Assembly: GCA_903868285.1 (NCBI GenBank) | Contig: CAIPUP010000408.1 | Coordinates: 1-6,391 of the forward strand | Origin: an uncultured beta proteobacterium | Lineage (GTDB): Bacteria; Pseudomonadota; Gammaproteobacteria; Burkholderiales; SG8-39 | Length of the DNA stretch: 6,391 nt | Direction of reading: 5' to 3' | Part shown: positions 4,918 to 6,391 of the stretch, piece after piece | How positions within the stretch are numbered: position 1 is the first letter of the stretch | How the letters are laid out: every line of letters begins with the position of its first letter | Notes under the pieces: model-generated | The model's database searches: none | What the model was told of the DNA's origin: nothing | The model's input: only the letters and a program-made list of their open reading frames with translations | Position numbers and translations under genes: made by a program

Positions 4918-6176
4918 GCCAGTTCGATGGCCATCGCCGTCGCCTCGCCGCCACCGATACACAGACTGGCCACACCACGCCGTCCACCGCTGCGACGCAG
5001 TGCGCCGATCAGACTCACCAGAATGCGCGCGCCCGAAGCGCCGATCGGATGACCGAGGGCACAGGCACCACCGTGAATATTCACCTTCTCCGCCGGCAGT
5101 TGCAGTTCCTTCATCGCCGCCAGGGTGACCACGGCGAAGGCCTCGTTGATTTCATACAGGTCGACGCTATCGGCGTGCCAGCCGGTCTGGCGAAACAGTC
5201 GCTGCATCGCCCCCACCGGCGCGGTGCTGAACCAGGCCGGCGCCTGGGCATGGCTGGCATGACCGACGATCAGCGCCAGCGGCGTCATGCCCAGTTGCTC
5301 GGCGCTGGAGCGACGCATCAGCAGCAGTGCCGCCGCACCATCGGAGATGGACGAGGCATTGGCCGCAGTGACCGTGCCATCGGCGCGGAAAGCCGGCTTG
5401 AGCAGTGGAATCTTTTCAGCGCTGGCGCTGAATGGCGATTCGTCGCGGCTGATGCACTGCGCCTCGGCACCGCGCTTGGCCGGCAGCGTCACCGGAGCGA
5501 TTTCCCAGTCGAAGTGACCATCACGGCTGGCCTGCAGCGCGCGCTCGAGCGAGCGCAGGGCAAAGGCGTCCTGCTCTGCGCGGCTGAAGCCGTAGCGATC
5601 GGCGCAGTCCTCGGCGAAGCTGCCCATCAGCCGGCCCGGCTCATAGGCATCTTCCAGACCGTCGAGGAACATGTGGTCGAGCACCTGGCCATGGCCCATG
5701 CGCAGGCCGGCGCGTACGCGCGGCAGCAGATAGGGCGCATTGCTCATCGACTCCATGCCGCCGGCCAGCATCATCGGAGGGGTTTCACTGCCGGCACCGA
5801 CCAGTCCGGCGTAGACCAGTTGGTCATGCGCCAGCATCACCGCCTTCATGCCCGAACCGCACATCTTGTTGATGGTGCTGCAAGTGGTGGAATCGGGCAG
5901 GCCGGCACCGAGTGCAGCCTGGCGCGCTGGCGCCTGACCCAGCCCAGCCGGCAGCACGCAGCCCATCAGCACCTCGCCGACCTGTGTGGGCGCCGCGGTG
6001 CCAGTCGCGGTACCAGTTTCGGGAGCCGCCGCAGTTGGTGAGATGCCAGCCCGCGCCAAGGCAGCGGCGATCGCAGTGGCACCCAGTTGCGGCGCGCTGC
6101 AGGCTTTCAGTTCGCCTTGGAATGCGCCCATGGGCGTGCGTGCAGCAGAAACAATGACGACCGGGTCATTCAGCAT
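4914..6176 (-). CDS. Acetyl-CoA C-acetyltransferase (thiolase)
   Basis: Predicted 420-residue thiolase, which condenses two acetyl-CoA to acetoacetyl-CoA or cleaves acetoacetyl-CoA (biosynthetic-type, class II). Catalytic residues are all present: nucleophile Cys106 in NKMCGSGMKA (103-112), NEAF (344-347), His376 in GGACALGHPIGASGAR (369-384) and Cys406 in CIGGG. The N-terminus VVIVSAARTPMGAF (6-19) is canonical. I placed the start at 6176 because the family begins there and GGAG lies nine bases upstream; the open frame continues to 6299 without homology. Thiolases are usually about 390-395 residues. The excess is mostly an A/T/G/P-rich insertion at about 48-64, between GIS and QVGEVLMG, containing a duplicated TGTA. 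It is the first gene of a minus-strand set and overlaps the HCCA isomerase-like gene by four bases. The role could be leucine/fatty acid catabolism or polyhydroxybutyrate supply. Confidence 0.95.
   Translation of the reverse strand: MLNDPVVIVSAARTPMGAFQGELKACSAPQLGATAIAAALARAGISPTAAAPETGTATGTAAPTQVGEVLMGCVLPAGLGQAPARQAALGAGLPDSTTCSTINKMCGSGMKAVMLAHDQLVYAGLVGAGSETPPMMLAGGMESMSNAPYLLPRVRAGLRMGHGQVLDHMFLDGLEDAYEPGRLMGSFAEDCADRYGFSRAEQDAFALRSLERALQASRDGHFDWEIAPVTLPAKRGAEAQCISRDESPFSASAEKIPLLKPAFRADGTVTAANASSISDGAAALLLMRRSSAEQLGMTPLALIVGHASHAQAPAWFSTAPVGAMQRLFRQTGWHADSVDLYEINEAFAVVTLAAMKELQLPAEKVNIHGGACALGHPIGASGARILVSLIGALRRSGGRRGVASLCIGGGEATAMAIELA
5994..6017. repeat. 12-bp imperfect tandem duplication inside the thiolase gene
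   Basis: On the plus strand CGCGGTGCCAGT (5994-6005) is followed directly by CGCGGTACCAGT (6006-6017), with one mismatch. Read on the coding strand they give two consecutive Thr-Gly-Thr-Ala units (residues 54-61). The duplication is in frame and lies within the segment that makes this thiolase longer than usual. Confidence 0.75.
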
Positions 6177-6202
6177 GCGGGTTTGCTCCGTGACAGGATG
6201 TC

Positions 6203-6235
6203 GAGACGGCGCATTATCCTGAGAAAATGCGTCTC
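6203..6235. promoter_or_regulatory. Interrupted inverted repeat, candidate operator or hairpin
   Basis: GAGAC (6203-6207) plus GCATT (6211-6215), separated by GGC, pair with AATGC-GTCTC (6226-6235). This gives ten base pairs with a 3-base bulge around a 10-base centre. The site is 27 bases upstream of the thiolase start and on the far side of the divergent gene, a common position for a repressor site. A regulator cannot be named. Confidence 0.3.
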
Positions 6236-6240
6236 TCCGA

Positions 6241-6270
6241 GATTCGCCAAGATTCGTCGAGATGCATTCT
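6241..6270. repeat. Ten-base-spaced direct repeats GATTCG
   Basis: GATTCGCCAA (6241-6250), GATTCGTCGA (6251-6260) and the more diverged GATGCATTCT (6261-6270) begin exactly ten bases apart, about one helical turn. The first two share GATTCG and are followed by related bases. This could be a phased protein-binding site or a minor duplication. Confidence 0.35.
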
Positions 6271-6297
6271 CCGTGGTCAAAAAGAAAGCCGTTGCTC

Positions 6298-6391
6298 ATG
6301 TCCAGCCCCCATGCCTCATCGTATGCCGCGCCCGGTGTCTCCCAGGCTGTCGCGCTGCAATACCCCTTTCCTGATCTGCCCGAAGCCGGCA
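6298..6391 (+). CDS. N-terminal fragment of a gene running off the window, possibly an MBL-fold hydrolase
   Basis: An ATG at 6298 opens a frame with no stop through the window edge (31 codons seen). The peptide begins MSSPHASSYAAPG and reaches ALQYPFPDLPEAG at residues 19-31. The LQYPF-x-D-LP-x-x-G pattern is one I associate with the N-terminus of MBL-fold metallo-hydrolases common in Burkholderiales, where it precedes a segment on the active-site approach; no metal-binding HxHxDH motif is in view. The upstream AAAGAAAG (around 6281-6288) is only a poor ribosome site. The gene diverges from the thiolase. The call of a real gene is moderate, and the family is a guess from a short N-terminus. 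Confidence 0.5.
   Translation, partial: MSSPHASSYAAPGVSQAVALQYPFPDLPEAG

Larger units (their letters stand above)
6177..6297. promoter_or_regulatory. Divergent intergenic region between thiolase and edge gene
   Basis: This 121-base region lies between two divergent start codons and should carry the thiolase promoter. It contains the thiolase ribosome site (CTCC at 6186-6189, plus strand), an interrupted inverted repeat at 6203-6235, and ten-base-spaced GATTCG/GATGCA elements at 6241-6270. No confident -35/-10 pair was found. Confidence 0.5.

Noticed and set aside
4918..4962. Longer HCCA isomerase-like protein starting at 4962
   Set aside because: The added residues are Arg/Gly-rich and lie wholly inside the thiolase gene; the ATGA overlap start fits the family length.
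4704..6041. Long open frame (445 codons) on the plus strand antisense to the thiolase
   Set aside because: It mirrors the GC-rich third-position bias of a thiolase with every catalytic motif on the other strand; its own translation is His/Arg/Gln-rich with no family resemblance.
6177..6299. Longer thiolase with 41 extra N-terminal residues starting at 6299
   Set aside because: The extension has no homology to thiolases, would overlap the divergent edge gene's start, and the start at 6176 has GGAG nine bases upstream.

Overview
The window looks like a GC-rich betaproteobacterial chromosome, most likely Burkholderiales. This rests on the strong G/C bias at third codon positions, a Bug/TctC-type periplasmic binding protein (a family hugely expanded in that order), and a set of acyl-CoA catabolic genes. 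It is not an obvious mobile or defence region: I see no transposase, integrase, phage gene, CRISPR array, tRNA or rRNA. Gene density is high, and no gene-free stretch exceeds about 135 bases.

Left part (1-2121): a Bug/TctC solute-binding receptor on the minus strand (69-1130) diverges from a CitE/HpcH-HpaI-type CoA-ester lyase on the plus strand (1264-2121). They share a 133-base intergenic region. Middle (2122-3159): a class I SAM-dependent methyltransferase that carries a Sec-type signal peptide and a C-terminal beta-rich domain, on the plus strand and probably downstream of the lyase gene. It converges with the next gene.

Right part (3214-6176), all minus strand and read right to left: an acetyl-CoA acetyltransferase-type thiolase, then a DsbA-fold 2-hydroxychromene-2-carboxylate (HCCA) isomerase-like protein joined to it by an ATGA stop/start overlap, then after 99 bases an enoyl-CoA hydratase of the LiuC-like type. 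That last gap holds a strong hairpin and an AT-rich island with three TATTGAT copies and a perfect IHF-consensus match. At the right edge (6298-6391) the first 31 codons of a plus-strand gene diverge from the thiolase; the N-terminus resembles Burkholderiales MBL-fold hydrolases.

Together the genes suggest uptake of a carboxylate (Bug receptor) and beta-oxidation-like or branched-chain acyl-CoA breakdown (hydratase, thiolase, CoA-ester lyase). The LiuC-like hydratase beside a thiolase recalls leucine/isovalerate or isoprenoid-acid degradation, but the diagnostic genes (isovaleryl-CoA dehydrogenase, methylcrotonyl-CoA carboxylase, HMG-CoA lyase) are not in the window, so the pathway is unproved. 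I did not find a convincing wholly new system. The oddities are a lysine-rich histone-H1-like tail on the hydratase, a repeat-built insertion in the thiolase, an apparently exported SAM methyltransferase, and the AT-rich regulatory island.
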